Shown here: positions 45,508-57,540 of the stretch, piece by piece | Numbering within the stretch: the stretch's first letter is position 1 | How the letters are laid out: the number at the start of each line of letters is the position of its first letter | Assembly (NCBI GenBank): GCA_023374025.1 | Contig: SIJG01000011.1 | Span: forward strand, 561,191-625,190 | Origin: Heterodera schachtii | Lineage: Eukaryota; Nematoda; Chromadorea; Rhabditida; Heteroderidae | Direction of reading: 5' to 3' | DNA: 64,000 nt | Made by a program: the position numbers and the translations under genes | The notes under the pieces: generated by a model | Seen by the model: the letters and a program-made list of their open reading frames with translations, nothing else | The model's database searches: none | What the model was told of the DNA's origin: nothing

Positions 45508-47648
45508 ATGTTGTCATTATTAAATTTTCGACCCAAATTTTTTTTATTGGCTATAGCCACGCTCTTATCAAGTAAAGGCGATCAGTCAATGCCAAATGCG
45601 ACGACGAAAACAGTCACCAACACTGGTAAATTAATTAATAGAGCCCGAAATTTTAACTTTTTTCAAAATTAATGGACTTTTGATTAAGAAAATTTTAAAA
45701 AGGTCCACGCTAACAGCCAAAGCCCAATATAATCCAAAAAAGTCTTGAAAAATTAGGCAAAGGTAATTAATAGGGCTGGCAATTTTATGTAAATACATAT
45801 TTTTTCCCGGCTTCTCCATGCTCTAAATAGTAGGAAAAATAATTTATTTTTTGTGTTTGCGAACAAAAGTTGGGACTTTCCGGCTTTTCACTGGCCCGAG
45901 AATTTCGTAAAGCGGTAGTCTCTCCCCCCGCCAACCAATCTCCCGAATTCAGTCGGTTCCGTGCCGCTAATTCAGTACCAGCTAAATTTAGGAAGATTTT
46001 TAGGGCCGGCGAAAATTTTGAGATTTTAAAATTTCTGCGCTTTTGATAGGCACAGATATGCTCCAAAAATGCGTTTTCCGTTAAGGAGTCGACGATGACT
46101 TTTATAATGCTTATTTTGCGTATTTCGGTGTTTTTGTGCCTAATAAGCCTGTTTTAGGATTTCCAAAAAATCCTTAACCAAAATACTATAAAAACGAAAA
46201 ACACACCCCCTACGAAATAGCCCAAAAAATTTTAGAAATTATATCCCTAAGAATTGAAAAAAATTTTCCCGAAAATTAATCTCCAAATTTATATATTTTT
46301 AAAAATAAAATTTGTAGTTTAAAAATTTGCTATTATTTGAAAAAAAAACTTTAAAATATTTAATGTTTTATTTACAATTTTGAATTTTTATGTTTTTATG
46401 TGTTTTGCAACCCTAAAAAGTGTTAATAAAAAAATTTGTTTGCCTACTTTTCTGCCTTTTTAGGTGCCTATTTCGCGAGTATTTATGCCAAAAAATGGGA
46501 TCCCTACTTATTACCAAAAATCTTTATGAATAGAAATGAAAATTTCAATAATTGGATTTTCAAAATCTTACAATCAATTCTATGAATAATAATAAAAATT
46601 ACATATTTCATTCCATACAGATTTGTTCAAGTTGGCAAACGAACAGCTCGACTCGGCTTTATCCCTCCATGATGGGATAAAAGCAGGAAACATTGAAAAT
46701 ATCGACTTGGAAATTGGATGGTGGAGAAAACATGTCTTTGGCATTTTATGTGGAGCCAAATTTGAATTTAAAATGGATGTCAAATTTGACAAATTGCACA
46801 AAAATTTGTGTGAATTGTTGGAGAAATGAATTTACAAATGAAAATATGGCAAAAATATTAGTCAATGATAAAGAAACATTTGAAGAATTGGTAAAATTTG
46901 TCTCAAATGATAGAACATTCATTGATACAAAAGCAATTGTTGAAAAAATTTCAATTCTCAACAATAAAAATAAAGGAAATGTTCAAAAAATGTTGGCACA
47001 TTTAATTGCGGCAACGGATCTAATTTTCAAAACGATTAAATGTAAGAGCAATTTTATTCAGGAATATTGGTCATGAATTGAAAATTTAACTTTTTTAAAA
47101 ATTTTGCAAATTTCAATTTTCCCGTTTTTTAAAGCTCAATTTTGGCACATTCCCCGACAAATTTATAACCAAAAAGTCTTTGGGTGTCTGTTAACCTTAA
47201 AATAAATGATTGATCAAACCATTAAACAAAAAATTGATAGGCATATTTTGCCCCTCCAATTAAGATCCAATTTTAATTATATTCATATTGAATTATTTAA
47301 GCTAAAAATTTCACCATGCAAAGCGATGGGAAAAGAAGACGAAAACGCATGGACAATAATAACAATGGATACGGTGAGAATGAAATCCGGCTCCAAGCAG
47401 AACGAATACAAAATCGAAGATGGATGGCCAACCCCGCGGCACGGGTCTGTTGTGCCTTTATTATATTTTTCATACTGTGCTTTCTTTCGATGATTGTCTT
47501 TGTTGTGACAGTATTATTGCCTGACCATAAGTTTATAACAGTGATTTTTATCATACATTTTATGCTTTTTTCTTTGTTGCTCATGCTAATATTTTTCCGC
47601 AAATGTCGCTATGTCTTTTCCAATTCTGAACCGCTTTTACCGCTATGA
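45508..47648 (+). pseudogene. Family S copy 8 (S8), one-base insertion in exon 2
   Basis: Exon 1 is 45508-45625 (MLSLLNFRPKFFLLAIATLL signal peptide), exon 2 is 46621-47041 and exon 3 is 47302-47648. All junctions and phases agree with S5. The frame is open until TGA at 46827-46829, created by one extra A (GAGAAATGAA for GAGAATGAA). The proper frame continues to the exon end. Exon 3 has a shortened Asn run (NNNNGYGENE), two hydrophobic segments and CRYVFSNSEPLLPL. Intron 1 holds two transposon fragments (45771 onward and 46078-46510). Apart from one base this copy is complete. Confidence 0.75.
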
Positions 47649-47742
47649 GTGACCATAAAGACAGAATTTTGAGCTGAAGTGTTGTTGTTGTGAATTTGTT
47701 GTTGAACAAAAGAATGCATAAAAAGTTTCTTTCATTTTAAAC

Positions 47743-47933
47743 TAGAGTGCCACGGGACCGGGAATTTTGGGCAAAACCGGGACCGGGACCTTTTCGGGCT
47801 GGAAACCCGGGAATTTTTGACTGGAAAAACCGGGAAAAAACCGGGACTAGTCCCGGTCCCGGTCAAAACCGGGACCTTGGTACTCAATTGTACTCAGTTG
47901 TCCGCTACCAGGTCCCGGTCCCGTGGCACTCTA
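47743..47933. mobile_element. hAT-type element, 191 bp, 3' of S8
   Basis: The TIRs are TAGAGTGCCACGGGACCGGG and its complement. The 8-bp duplication TTTTAAAC is at 47735-47742 and 47934-47941. This is the short form of the family at 25792-26777. It does not carry the tRNA-like module. Confidence 0.92.
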
Positions 47934-47941
47934 TTTTAAAC

Positions 47942-48600
47942 TGAGTTGAGCGAGACAAAACGGCCAGTTCAGTCTGAGGCATATTTTTCTGGCCATCTCT
48001 TTTATTGTCAAAACTGAAAAAAATAAACTACTTTATTTTAATAAACAAAAGCTTTCATATGTATAAAGTTTAAAAAGAAACGAATACACAGACCAATAAA
48101 TTGCAATTATTGGAGCAAAATTTTTTGAAAAATTATCTCTTCTTTAAAATTGTTTTTACTACTCAAAATCTATCATAAGACCAGCCGAAAAATTCCTTAC
48201 AAATTCTTTGGCAAAATTTGTTATAAAAATTGCTTCAAAAATCCGAGAACATTTGTTAAAAAAGCAGCGCCGCGAAGAGACGATGTGCGAGATAATGCTG
48301 CTCGAGAGTCTCAGTCTCGAGGTCAAGTCTCGGTCTCGGGATTTTCGGTCTCGAGCACCACTAGTTGAGAAGCTAAATTAATCTCTTTTATTTCAGAGTA
48401 TCCCTTTAAAATCTCACAAGCAAAATCAATTTAAAACTTTTATCAATTTATTTCTTTCTTTTTTTTTGCCAGCACTTTTGTTTATTTAAGAAATTTTTTG
48501 TTGTTTTTAAGGCAACAAACCAAACTTTTTTTTAAATTTTTATCAGTGACGAACTGAAAGTGACGAAACGATCAGTGACAAAATTTGATGCAAAAAAAAA
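47942..48600. other. Intergenic
   Basis: No gene is seen. 48295-48358 iterates GTCTCGAG/GTCTCGGTCTCG. The rest is AT-rich. Confidence 0.35.
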
Positions 48601-48738
48601 TTGGGATTGTGACAAAATCGAAGAAGAATTTGAAAAGCAATGCTAAAAATATGACGTTCTTACGAAAGAACAAAAACGTCAGTTTAAAGAACAATGCAAA
48701 AAACATGGCAATTATGTGCATTTAATGCTTAATGTATG
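48601..48738 (+). pseudogene. Possible fragment of a small gene
   Basis: One frame reads WDCDKIEEEFEKQC, a stop, then KYDVLTKEQKRQFKEQCKKH and GNYVHLMLNV. The EQKxxFKEQCKKH phrase resembles EQKQCKEHRKY in the frame at 17472. The composition is protein-like but there is an internal stop and no start; I do not recognise the family. Confidence 0.25.
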
Positions 48739-49296
48739 AATATTTGTTTAGGGTATTCCATGAAGGTACAGAATAAAAGCACAATAAAAATTCACAATTA
48801 ATTATTATGGCTGGGACAAATATTTATTAACAAATATTTATTAAATTTTTTTTTTGCTTATATGTATTGGAGAAAGGAGCTCAAAAAATGTATTTCTGCG
48901 CTAAATTAGCAGCTAGCAGCAATCTATCGGATTTGATCAATGGAATTATTTCACTCCTATTATTGGTTTTTATAAGTTCTGTCCCGCGTATCGAAAAGAA
49001 TTAAATCGCCACTTATTTTTATTAATTCAAAGAATATCTAATTGAAATGAAGAAATCCCATCAGCAGTTGAGAAATTAAAATAATGAAAAGAATAATGAA
49101 ATGACTCACAAAGGAAGGAAGGTCCCCAGATGTCCGTGGGATTTCGGAACCAAATTTGGTAGGTGGATAGAGCACCCCCCTGGGTTCTTAAGAAAAGTGG
49201 TTTTATTTTTTGCGGAATGAGCCCGAGTGCCGAGTTATGACGTGCCAAACTATTTTTTATCCCAATAAATAAAATAAACATTTGCATTGTTTTGTG

Positions 49297-49357
49297 TTGT
49301 TCGGTGGTGCGTAGGTTGTGCTCCTGACTTTTGTTTTTGCTCCCACAGGTTCGAATC
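49297..49357 (+). ncRNA. tRNA-like promoter boxes (SINE or tRNA relic)
   Basis: TGGTGCGTAGG resembles box A, and GGTTCGAATCC at about 49351-49361 is an exact box B consensus, about 45 bp apart. No full cloverleaf can be drawn. A short upstream stretch (about 49105-49145) is repeated in reverse at 10560-10605, so this may be a dispersed element. Confidence 0.35.
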
Positions 49358-49542
49358 CTGAGCTTAAATGAAATCGTTAAAATTTAAATGGCTATTAAGT
49401 TTTAATTGGGTAAAGGAATGATTGTTTTGTTGTTCGTTAACCTTGAAGATTCAATTTGATTTTTAATACAAATAAAAAAGAAATCCTTTTTAAATTTTGA
49501 TCATTGGTAGTTTATTTGGACTGTTTTCCCCATTTTCTCAAT

Positions 49543-52500
49543 TCAATAAATCACTCCTCCTCCGTTCTGCTGCTGCTTTTTCTGCTGTTCATCTCCATTT
49601 TGTTGTTCCCCATCTTTGTCCTGTCCTGTCATTGTTTTTCTATAAGTTTTGTACATTTCCCTCTCGTCTTCTTCGGCATTTCTTTGTGCCATCGATTGTC
49701 CTTCATGCGAAATATTTGCCGGCAACGTGCCGCTTTCGGCATGGCCCAGCAGCCAAAAAGTCTCCATGACGCCCTTTCCCTGAATGCATTTACTCGTAAA
49801 ATTCCTCATTAGTCATTGGTAATTAAGAGTTTATCTGTCTGATCGACCTTAATGATCACTTCGCCTCTGCTCTCCAAAAGATAACCGTTGAAATTTGTGC
49901 TCAACAAAGTGTGCGTCGCTTTGGAGATGTGAATTTTGTTAGCTTAAATGGTCCAATGAGAATATTTGACAAACAAAACGTACGGCTTGAAGAGCTTTCC
50001 ATTCGCGAGGCGGTGTTTACCGTATCCCCAAACAGACAGTAACGGGGCATGGCCAGGCCTTTCATTAAATCGTCAGCTGTTTTTATACCATTTACATAGA
50101 ATATACCGACAACTCCCGCAACGCATGGGCCGCTGTGCAGCCCAATTCGGAGACGGACGCGCTCATTTGGAAGGTCGGGAATTCGGAAAGTATGAAACGC
50201 TTTCAAAAAGTCCAATGACCTGAGCAAATTGATGACTATAACAATTAACCCAATTAGTAATTGCTGCTCACATATCCGCGCACTCTTTGGCGTGCAAATT
50301 GCCATTTCGCTTTGGCAGTCCTGACACGCACAAATAGCCATCGCCTGTAATTAAGGGGAATTAACCCAAATAATTTTTGGTGTGTTTTCTCACCGATGGA
50401 CTCCACTTTGTACACGTCGTGCTCGCCAATGATGGCGTCCAGCGTGGTGTACAGTTCGTTCATCAGATTAACCACCTGCAGCGGCCGCATTTGGTTGGAC
50501 AGTGCCGCGAATTGGACAATGTCCGAGAAGAATACGGTGACTGTATCGAACTGCTCGGGCTCCACGGTTTGGCCTATCTTCAGACGGTCCGCAATTTGCC
50601 TTGAATATTTAAAAGCAAAAGAATAGCCAGTTTTTTTTTTTTTGATTGTTTGCTTCACCCACCGTGGCATCATCCGATAGAGAAGAATGTCCGACTTGCG
50701 CTTCTCCCCCGCCAACTCGCGCGTCCTTTCCTGCACTTCCTCCTCCAATTTGTTGGCGTACTGCTCCAACATTTCGAACACGTGGTCCATCAAATTGATG
50801 CTCTGACCGGCGTTCATTTGCCGCAACCTTTGACGCACTTTTTCAATGGTTGGCCGTTCGTTTGGGGCTTCCGTCCAACAGTCGCGGATCAGATGAATCT
50901 GATGAGTTTGAACAGGTAATTGATTTAATTACCGAAAACCCTTCATTTTCTTGTTTTAGCATTTACTCATTTCCTTAATTGTCTTTAATTACCAATTCCG
51001 GGTGCAAATTGTCCAACGCGGGCCGTAAAATCGGTCTCAATGGCACCAATCCGCCCCGCTTCACCAAATAAGCAATTTCGTCCGCGTTGCGTCCGCGCGT
51101 TGCGCCTGCGGCGCGCCGCGTCGCGGTGCTTCTGCTCCGCCCCATCTCTTCCAAGTCGCACGTCGCGCCGAAGTCCTCCTCCGAGTCGCGGCCCTCCTCC
51201 CAACACGGGGCCATGTTCACCATCGGAAATGGCAAACAAATTGCAAGACAATGAGTTAATGTCCATTTTGTGTACTTCCGTGAAAATTAATGCCATTGTG
51301 TAAATGTCCGACTGTTTTGAGCCCACGGCCACATTTATTTCGGCACCGTCCGTCGCTTTTCGCAATTGTTCGGGAGACAGCCATAAAAGATCTATAAAAG
51401 AATTAATTAATTAATTGATTAATTATTGTAACTTTTTCACCTTTTGCTTGCATTTTTTGTGGACTTTTCAGCCATCGGAGCCCAAAATATGAGATTTTCA
51501 CTTGCCATCGTTCGTTGATCAAACAAGCGGAGGATTTCAGTCGACCATGGAATTGGAGGGGCGAATTGTGCAGGAACTGAAGGCCCTGGAAAGGGGGAAA
51601 AAACGCTTTTTATTTTTATAATTTTGAAATTAATAATTTTAATTTTCGTGAGTTCCTTGGAATAAAACCAATTTTAAATTAAGAAATTGCCAATTTATTT
51701 AATTACCCTCAATAACAAAATAAATCCATCTCTCACTTCGCAAAGCTCCTTGACGGCCGATTGGATGAACATCACATCTTTGACCATGGCATTTTCGGAC
51801 AAAATCACATCTCTGATGGACCCGCGCATGCAAAAGTTCCACACGGCCAACAAATTGGGCCCGTCCAAACTCAACCCCAAAAAGCGGTTCATATTCTCGT
51901 GGTCGAACAGGCGCATCTGAAAAATTTTACCGAAAATTTAAGTCGGAAAACATCACTTTTTGGGGGATTCGGTATCCCCCCCCCCCCTCCGCCAATTCAC
52001 CGCTCGGCACTCGGCCATTTCAGCGACAGACAATGGCGCGGCGGCTGTCGTTGACCCAAACGTGCAAACAATGCACTTGTCCCCGTTGTAAGTATACAGA
52101 GAGAAGTTTTTGGACTGGGCCAAACTGTCCATCGTCGAATTGGTCAGCGAGGAAACGTTCGTTTGATTGGAGCGGAGAGAGTGGTGACTCCGCTCGGCGG
52201 CACTTTGACGGTCGGCCAATTGCTTAAGGGGAGAGGGGGGTTAATAGAAAAATTTACGGGGGGGGGGGAGGAATAAAAATTAGAAAAATAATTTGGAAAG
52301 AATTCTTGAAACCAACCCGTTGTTTCACTCGCTTCATCATCGCAAATGGAATTTGCCACAGTAAGTTGGTTTTACGGTTTTCAACAATTTTCGAACTGAA
52401 ATTTAAACATTTATGCTACAGTAATACTGCAGCATCTTTTTTTTCTTACTGTATCAAATAGACGATGATAAACAAACTGCTGCCTATGATCAGCACGAAG

Positions 52501-55500
52501 AAAACAATTCCGCTTATGAAGTACCCCTTTTGAACAGCAAATAAAATTGTTAACGTTACAGTAAAATATCGTACTTTGTACAACTCAAACACCGATACGG
52601 TACAACCGTTGCCATCGAAACCGCACGGCGGCACCGCCTGGGGAATGACCCCGCCATGGGAATCCCACATCACAGAACTGGCATTTCGCAACGTCACATT
52701 CTGAGGATTGAGAGAAAATATTTTAAATTAGAACGTTGCTAATTATTTGCCAAGCCCACCAATTTGCCATTGACCCATGCGAATTGCATGAAAATTTGCA
52801 GCGCATTTCCTTTGTCAAAATTACGATTGGACAAAACGAACACCCGCGTGTTCTTAACAGTTTCCACCGTCACAAAGCCGGTCAAACCTTAAGCAAATGC
52901 AATTAAAATGCGGCTTTATTTTCATTTCTTGCCCATGAATGGCTTCCTGTTGTTCTGTGCCAACAGAGTGCCGTTTCGATACACTTCGGGACGAATGCCA
53001 AATTGGCGGAAAGATTCGTTCAGTGCCATTCCGTAATTGTAAATTGCGTCGTACAACAGAAGCGAATAGATGGACCCCTAAATGGGTAATTAGAAAGCGA
53101 CAGAATGAACAATTTGGAGCAAAAAAATATATATATTCAAAGCACATTCGCAACATTGCCACAGTCCGACTCGGGGCAATAAAAGGGCCAATCGCGCGTC
53201 CGATTGATCACTCGCCCGAAAAAGCCCAAATAATTCCGATTGGATAATGCGGACATAGTGATGTCATAATGCCACTAAACATATTGTAACTTTGAAACAG
53301 TGTGAATTTTTATTGGAAATCGCATAAAATCCGGCAAAAATAAACCCACGCTCGCACAAAAACTTGTCAAACCGACCCGAAATGCCAATCGGCCAATCGT
53401 TTCGGCGTCGGCATCCCTTCCGTCCTTCACATTTGTTAAATTCACCAAATCGCTAAATGCTTTTAGTAAATGGCATTTGCGCAATTTGTGCCAAACTCAC
53501 CGTGACCCCTGCTTCCAAAAGGGGCAGTCGGGACAAATTGACTAAATATGCATACAAAGGACAAATAAATGAATAAATTATTATATTAATTGGACAAACA
53601 AGAAAGGAGCAGATCATTATCCGGGATGATGTACAAATAATCCTTAATGATCGATCAATTTGACCAATTAGCATAATTTGGCAACCCACGTACCTTTGTT
53701 TTCAGTCCTCCATCGAACAAAGAAAGTGCGAAGGTTCGCAACTGAGTAATGTCGTCGAAGCAAAGCAAAATGACTGACATATCGGAATGTGTTTTTACAT
53801 TTTGGGTTTTAATAAATTCATTTCATATAATTCAAATCCCGATCCGTTTTTAAAATCCCTTTTTATTTTCACTTGTCCTATCCCAACAAATCCCTTTTTA
53901 CCCCCCCCCCCCCCCCCCCTCCCGGAACGGGCCAACTCCGTCCCGCCAACTCCGTCCCAGCCAAGTTTAGACAACCATAACTTTTTTCTTTGTTGATCGA
54001 ATTTAACAATCTTGATATCATTCGAAAGCTCTTATCAGGCTCTATTAGCTTACTAAGAATTACAGAGAATGCCCAATTGTAAAAAAAGATTGAAATAAAA
54101 AACCTAGAAAATTTTGCTTTTTTTGCGGTTTTCCAGCGACAACTTTTTTGTGAGAAGCTTAATCGCTTAGTAGTAGCTTAGAAATATCTTCTAAACATCC
54201 AGAGCTTTCGAATAATATCAAGAATTTTATGTTTGGTCAACTGAGAAAAAAGTTATGGCTTATAAAACTTGTCTGGGACGGAGTTGGCGGGACGGAGTTG
54301 ACCCCTACCGCCCCCTCCCCCACTCACTCCGTGCCCTTTTGCGTATTCCATTTACAATTGTTCTCAAATCGGACGTTTGGGTGTTGAAAATGCGTGCCTT
54401 GAAATTGATACTGACCGTCGACTGTTCACCCACCGCTTTCTAAATATATGAAATGTATTTTTTAAATCCAAAAAAAAGAGAAACGGTCAATGATATACGG
54501 TTTTACAGTACATCGATGTCGCGGGCGAATAAATTGCAGCCTAAAATTATAATTATTCACCCTTTTCAGTGCGCGTTAACCTCCGCTGACTCCGTTGCTG
54601 TCACTTTGAAGCACAACACCGAAGCGAGTCCAATTGAAATATTGCATCAGACTGACAAGGCCGGAAGCCATACTAAAGAACAAATATCGTAAAATAAAAT
54701 AAAATGAAAAAAGGATGAGTCACTCACTATTTGTAATTTGGCACAATGTTTAGCAGAGTTGGATAAGTCAAATTGTTGGAGGAGGCGAGGCTAAAACAGA
54801 GCAAAATGCAACTAAGTATTAAGCCCAATTTGGAGCCGGGCTTTTTATGGTGCTGAGCCGTTATAAAAAAGCCATCAAAAAGGGCGTTATAAAAACAAAC
54901 CATCAAATGAAAATTTCGAACAAAAAACTATCTGTAACTTTTGTCAAAGTCTACCAAATTAGACATTCTTGATATCATTCGATAGCCCTAACATTTCAAA
55001 AAATTTCGTTAGGTTTCAAAAAAGTTATGGCCAAAAATTTTCGAAAACCTGGCCACATGTGTACTTATGGCTATAACTTTGCTCAACCTTGGCCATAACT
55101 TTTTTGAAACCTAACGAAATTTTTTGAAATGTTAGGGCTATCGAATGATATCAAGAATGTCTAATTTGGTAGACTTTGACAAAAGTTGCAGATAGTTTTT
55201 TGTTCGAAATTTTCATTTGATGGTTTTTTTTATAAAGCCCTTTTTGATGGCTTTTTTTATAATGACATAGCACCCTTTTTATCAACTCACACCGACGCCA
55301 TGCTCTGTCCCCAAACCATCATTGGCAAGTTGAAATTGGAGGCCAAATGCCCAAGCATTGGTGGCACTGGGACAAATAACAATGTTTTTTGTTAATTATT
55401 TAATAATTTAAACAATTGTTTATTATTTTTATATGTTTTTTTTTGTTTCACCGTCCATGCACGGCGTTGCGATGATTGCGTCGGCACCGAATTCCTTCAC

Positions 55501-56135
55501 ATCTTTGTAAATTCGGCCCATTGCCGTCGCTTCGTTGCAATTCCCGTAATGCCATTGAAATCTTTGATTTAATTTCATTTTTTTTTTCATTTTAAAATAT
55601 TTAACTGACGAAAAATTGACGCTTTTTGGTAGGATTTCGTCCGCCCACAACTGTTCCAATGCCATTGGAATTGGTCGACGGAGTGGTGACGCGACGGCAT
55701 TGCCGGGCACTGTCTGCTGAGCCTGGCCATTTGCCCAATTGAAAAATTATAAAATTATTGGAAGACGCTTTTTGGTAGGATTTCGTCCGCCCACAACTGT
55801 TCCAATGCCATTGGAATTGCGCCGACCGAATCGCCCAGTGCGGCATTCTTCCGTGGCAGACCGTAGTCCGTGTTATTTTGGGCTATCATCATGGCCACTT
55901 TGATCAGCGTCTGATTGGCCAAGGGCGTCGACGGAGTGGTGAACGCGAGCACGGCATTGCCGGGCAATGTCTGCTGAGCCTGGCCATTTGTCAATTGAAA
56001 AATTATAAAATTATTAGAAACCCCCCCCCCCCTACTTAATAAGCAAAATTTATTTGTTTTTTTTTTTTTTTGAAATTTTGACTGAACCATTCCGGTGAGT
56101 GCCACTATTACGAGGCAAAAAAAGTTGCTGAACAT
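49543..56135 (-). CDS. Receptor-type guanylate cyclase (GCY family)
   Basis: A multi-exon gene making cGMP from GTP at the membrane, probably in sensory neurons (family knowledge). Exon 1 starts at 56135 with [15 protein letters not shown] (signal peptide). Ligand-binding exons include [20 protein letters not shown] (about 55965), [14 protein letters not shown] (55561-55452), [14 protein letters not shown] (about 54775), [17 protein letters not shown] (about 54655) and [15 protein letters not shown] (about 53050). A membrane segment [20 protein letters not shown] lies at about 52520-52450. The kinase-homology domain spans about 52220-50850 ([31 protein letters not shown]). A coiled linker ([15 protein letters not shown]) and cyclase domain follow ([43 protein letters not shown]). 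The Glu in KVES and Cys in RYCLFG are the guanine-specifying residues. The C-terminus is Gln-rich. Many introns are about 45-50 bp. Exact exon ends are tentative in the extracellular part. Confidence 0.88.
53925..54312. repeat. Foldback element in a cyclase intron
   Basis: Arms CGGGCCAACTCCGTCCCG and its complement CGGGACGGAGTTGGCGGG/GAGTTGAC. Inside are CATAACTTTTTTCTTTGTTG and GATATCATTCGAAAGCTC, with inverted counterparts near 54190-54260. A run of 19 C (about 53901-53919) lies just upstream. Confidence 0.75.
54848..55275. repeat. Foldback element in a cyclase intron, second type
   Basis: A near-perfect palindrome of about 425 bp. Its ends read GGTGCT...GTTATAAAAAAGCC and complement. The core is GATATCATTCGATAGCCC, then TTCGTTAGGTTTCAAAAAAG, centred near 55065. 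Half of a closely related copy is at 21655-21990. Confidence 0.8.
55612..55980 (-). repeat. Partial tandem duplication of a cyclase exon
   Basis: The exon at about 55975-55765 (GNAVLAF to [11 protein letters not shown]) is followed by a second, shorter copy at about 55730-55612 with the same start (AGGCTCAGCAGACA) and end (GACGAAATCCTACCAAAAAG) but lacking about 100 bp of the middle. The second copy, not the first, continues into NFS and a plausible GTCAGT donor leading to the WHYGNC exon. Each copy thus has one good half. Confidence 0.7.
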
Positions 56136-57540
56136 TTGGCAGACAAACGCAAGAATCGATTAACAATAATCTTAATAGCATTTTTTACATTTTTAAATTT
56201 GTAATAATTATAAATGGTGGAAATTTTGGCTAAAATTATTTAAAGTTTTGAAATTAAAACATATGTAATCTACTTTTTTAATGATTAAAATAAAGGTTTC
56301 AAAGAGACCGACCCTTTAGAAAGCCGGGCCCTAGTCTATAAGCCATAAATTAAATACTGTGTTTTTTGCCATTAAACGACGTGCCATCGATTGCTTTTTC
56401 ATTGGTTAAAATTTATATTTCATATGCAACTTCATTGTCAGTAAACTGATTTTGGCCGGATAAAATGCGTTTTGTGCCGACGTCATTTGTCTGCGCTTTC
56501 GCTGCTTTTTTCTATGTTTTGTCTCTTTAAAACACCTCTAATAATAATAATAATAATAACAATGTTTTAGTGCTTCTTCTTCCCCTCCCTCCCGCTTCTT
56601 TTCAATTTGCCCTTTTTATTGCCAAACGATGGGCGGCGGGGGAATCACTTTGACTTTGGCGTAAGAAATGCGGGAGAAGCCTTTGCCTTTGCCCTTATGA
56701 ATTGTTTAATAATGAATAATAATTTCTGTGATGTGATCACAAACTCGAAAATGATCGTAAACATAATTAAAAGCACAAGAATTACTTCCTCATTTAGTAA
56801 ATAATTACATACAATTTAATTAATTAATTGTTTTGGACAGACGGAAGGAAAGTGCAAAAAATTGACTTAAAAAGTCTTAAAATCCAAAAATAGGCACTTT
56901 TATTTCAAAGTTGTCAAAAAATGAAAAGGAATGAAAGGAAAAATGAAAAATTTGCCGTTTAAGAAAAAAATTGTGGTGATTTGATTAAATTTGTTAAAAA
57001 ATTTTTAAAACCAAATGAATTTTGGAAACCAAAACATCTCAGTCACTATCATCCAATTATTACTCATCGCGAACTATAATAAAAAATTAAAAAACTAAAA
57101 AATAAAATACTAAATCACGAGTTGTGATTCCATCCTTAGAAAACCCAAATGCACTTAAAATTAAAAAATTTAAATATGGAAACCAGGCAACAGCTGTCTA
57201 ATTTAAGGTTAGACGTGGTAATAGTTTCTGCTTGGGCTTAGACCAGGCTTTCTATCTGAAAATTTTCAAAATAAGAACATCAAGGCCAAAAAATAAGATT
57301 TTAGGATCAATAATAAGAATATTTTGCAAAATTGTTTCAAATCAGTTATTTTTAAAATGATTCGATCAAAAAAGTATTAATATTATATTTTTTCGTCTCT
57401 CATTATCGATTTCAAGTAATTTGGGGAGGAAATTAGCAAATCGTAAATTTTAGTGCATTCGGGATCAGAAGAACAAGATTTTTAACATTCTTTTTGCGGC
57501 GCATCTTTCCAAACAACTTTTGGTGAGTGGGCGAGGGGAG
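56136..57540. other. Upstream of cyclase and intergenic
   Basis: No gene is seen. 56135-56600 would contain the cyclase promoter. An (AAT)n run lies at about 56539-56560. 57205-57250 is a short repeat shared with about 16715-16760. Confidence 0.35.

Noticed and set aside
47747..47944. 65-codon frame rich in PGPG-like residues
   Set aside because: It lies inside the GGGACCGGGA hAT-type element and is a product of its repeats.
49901..50341. Continuous 146-codon minus-strand frame as one cyclase exon
   Set aside because: It reads through introns; family motifs show introns near 50099-50052 and after [10 protein letters not shown], and the [14 protein letters not shown] exon is in another frame.
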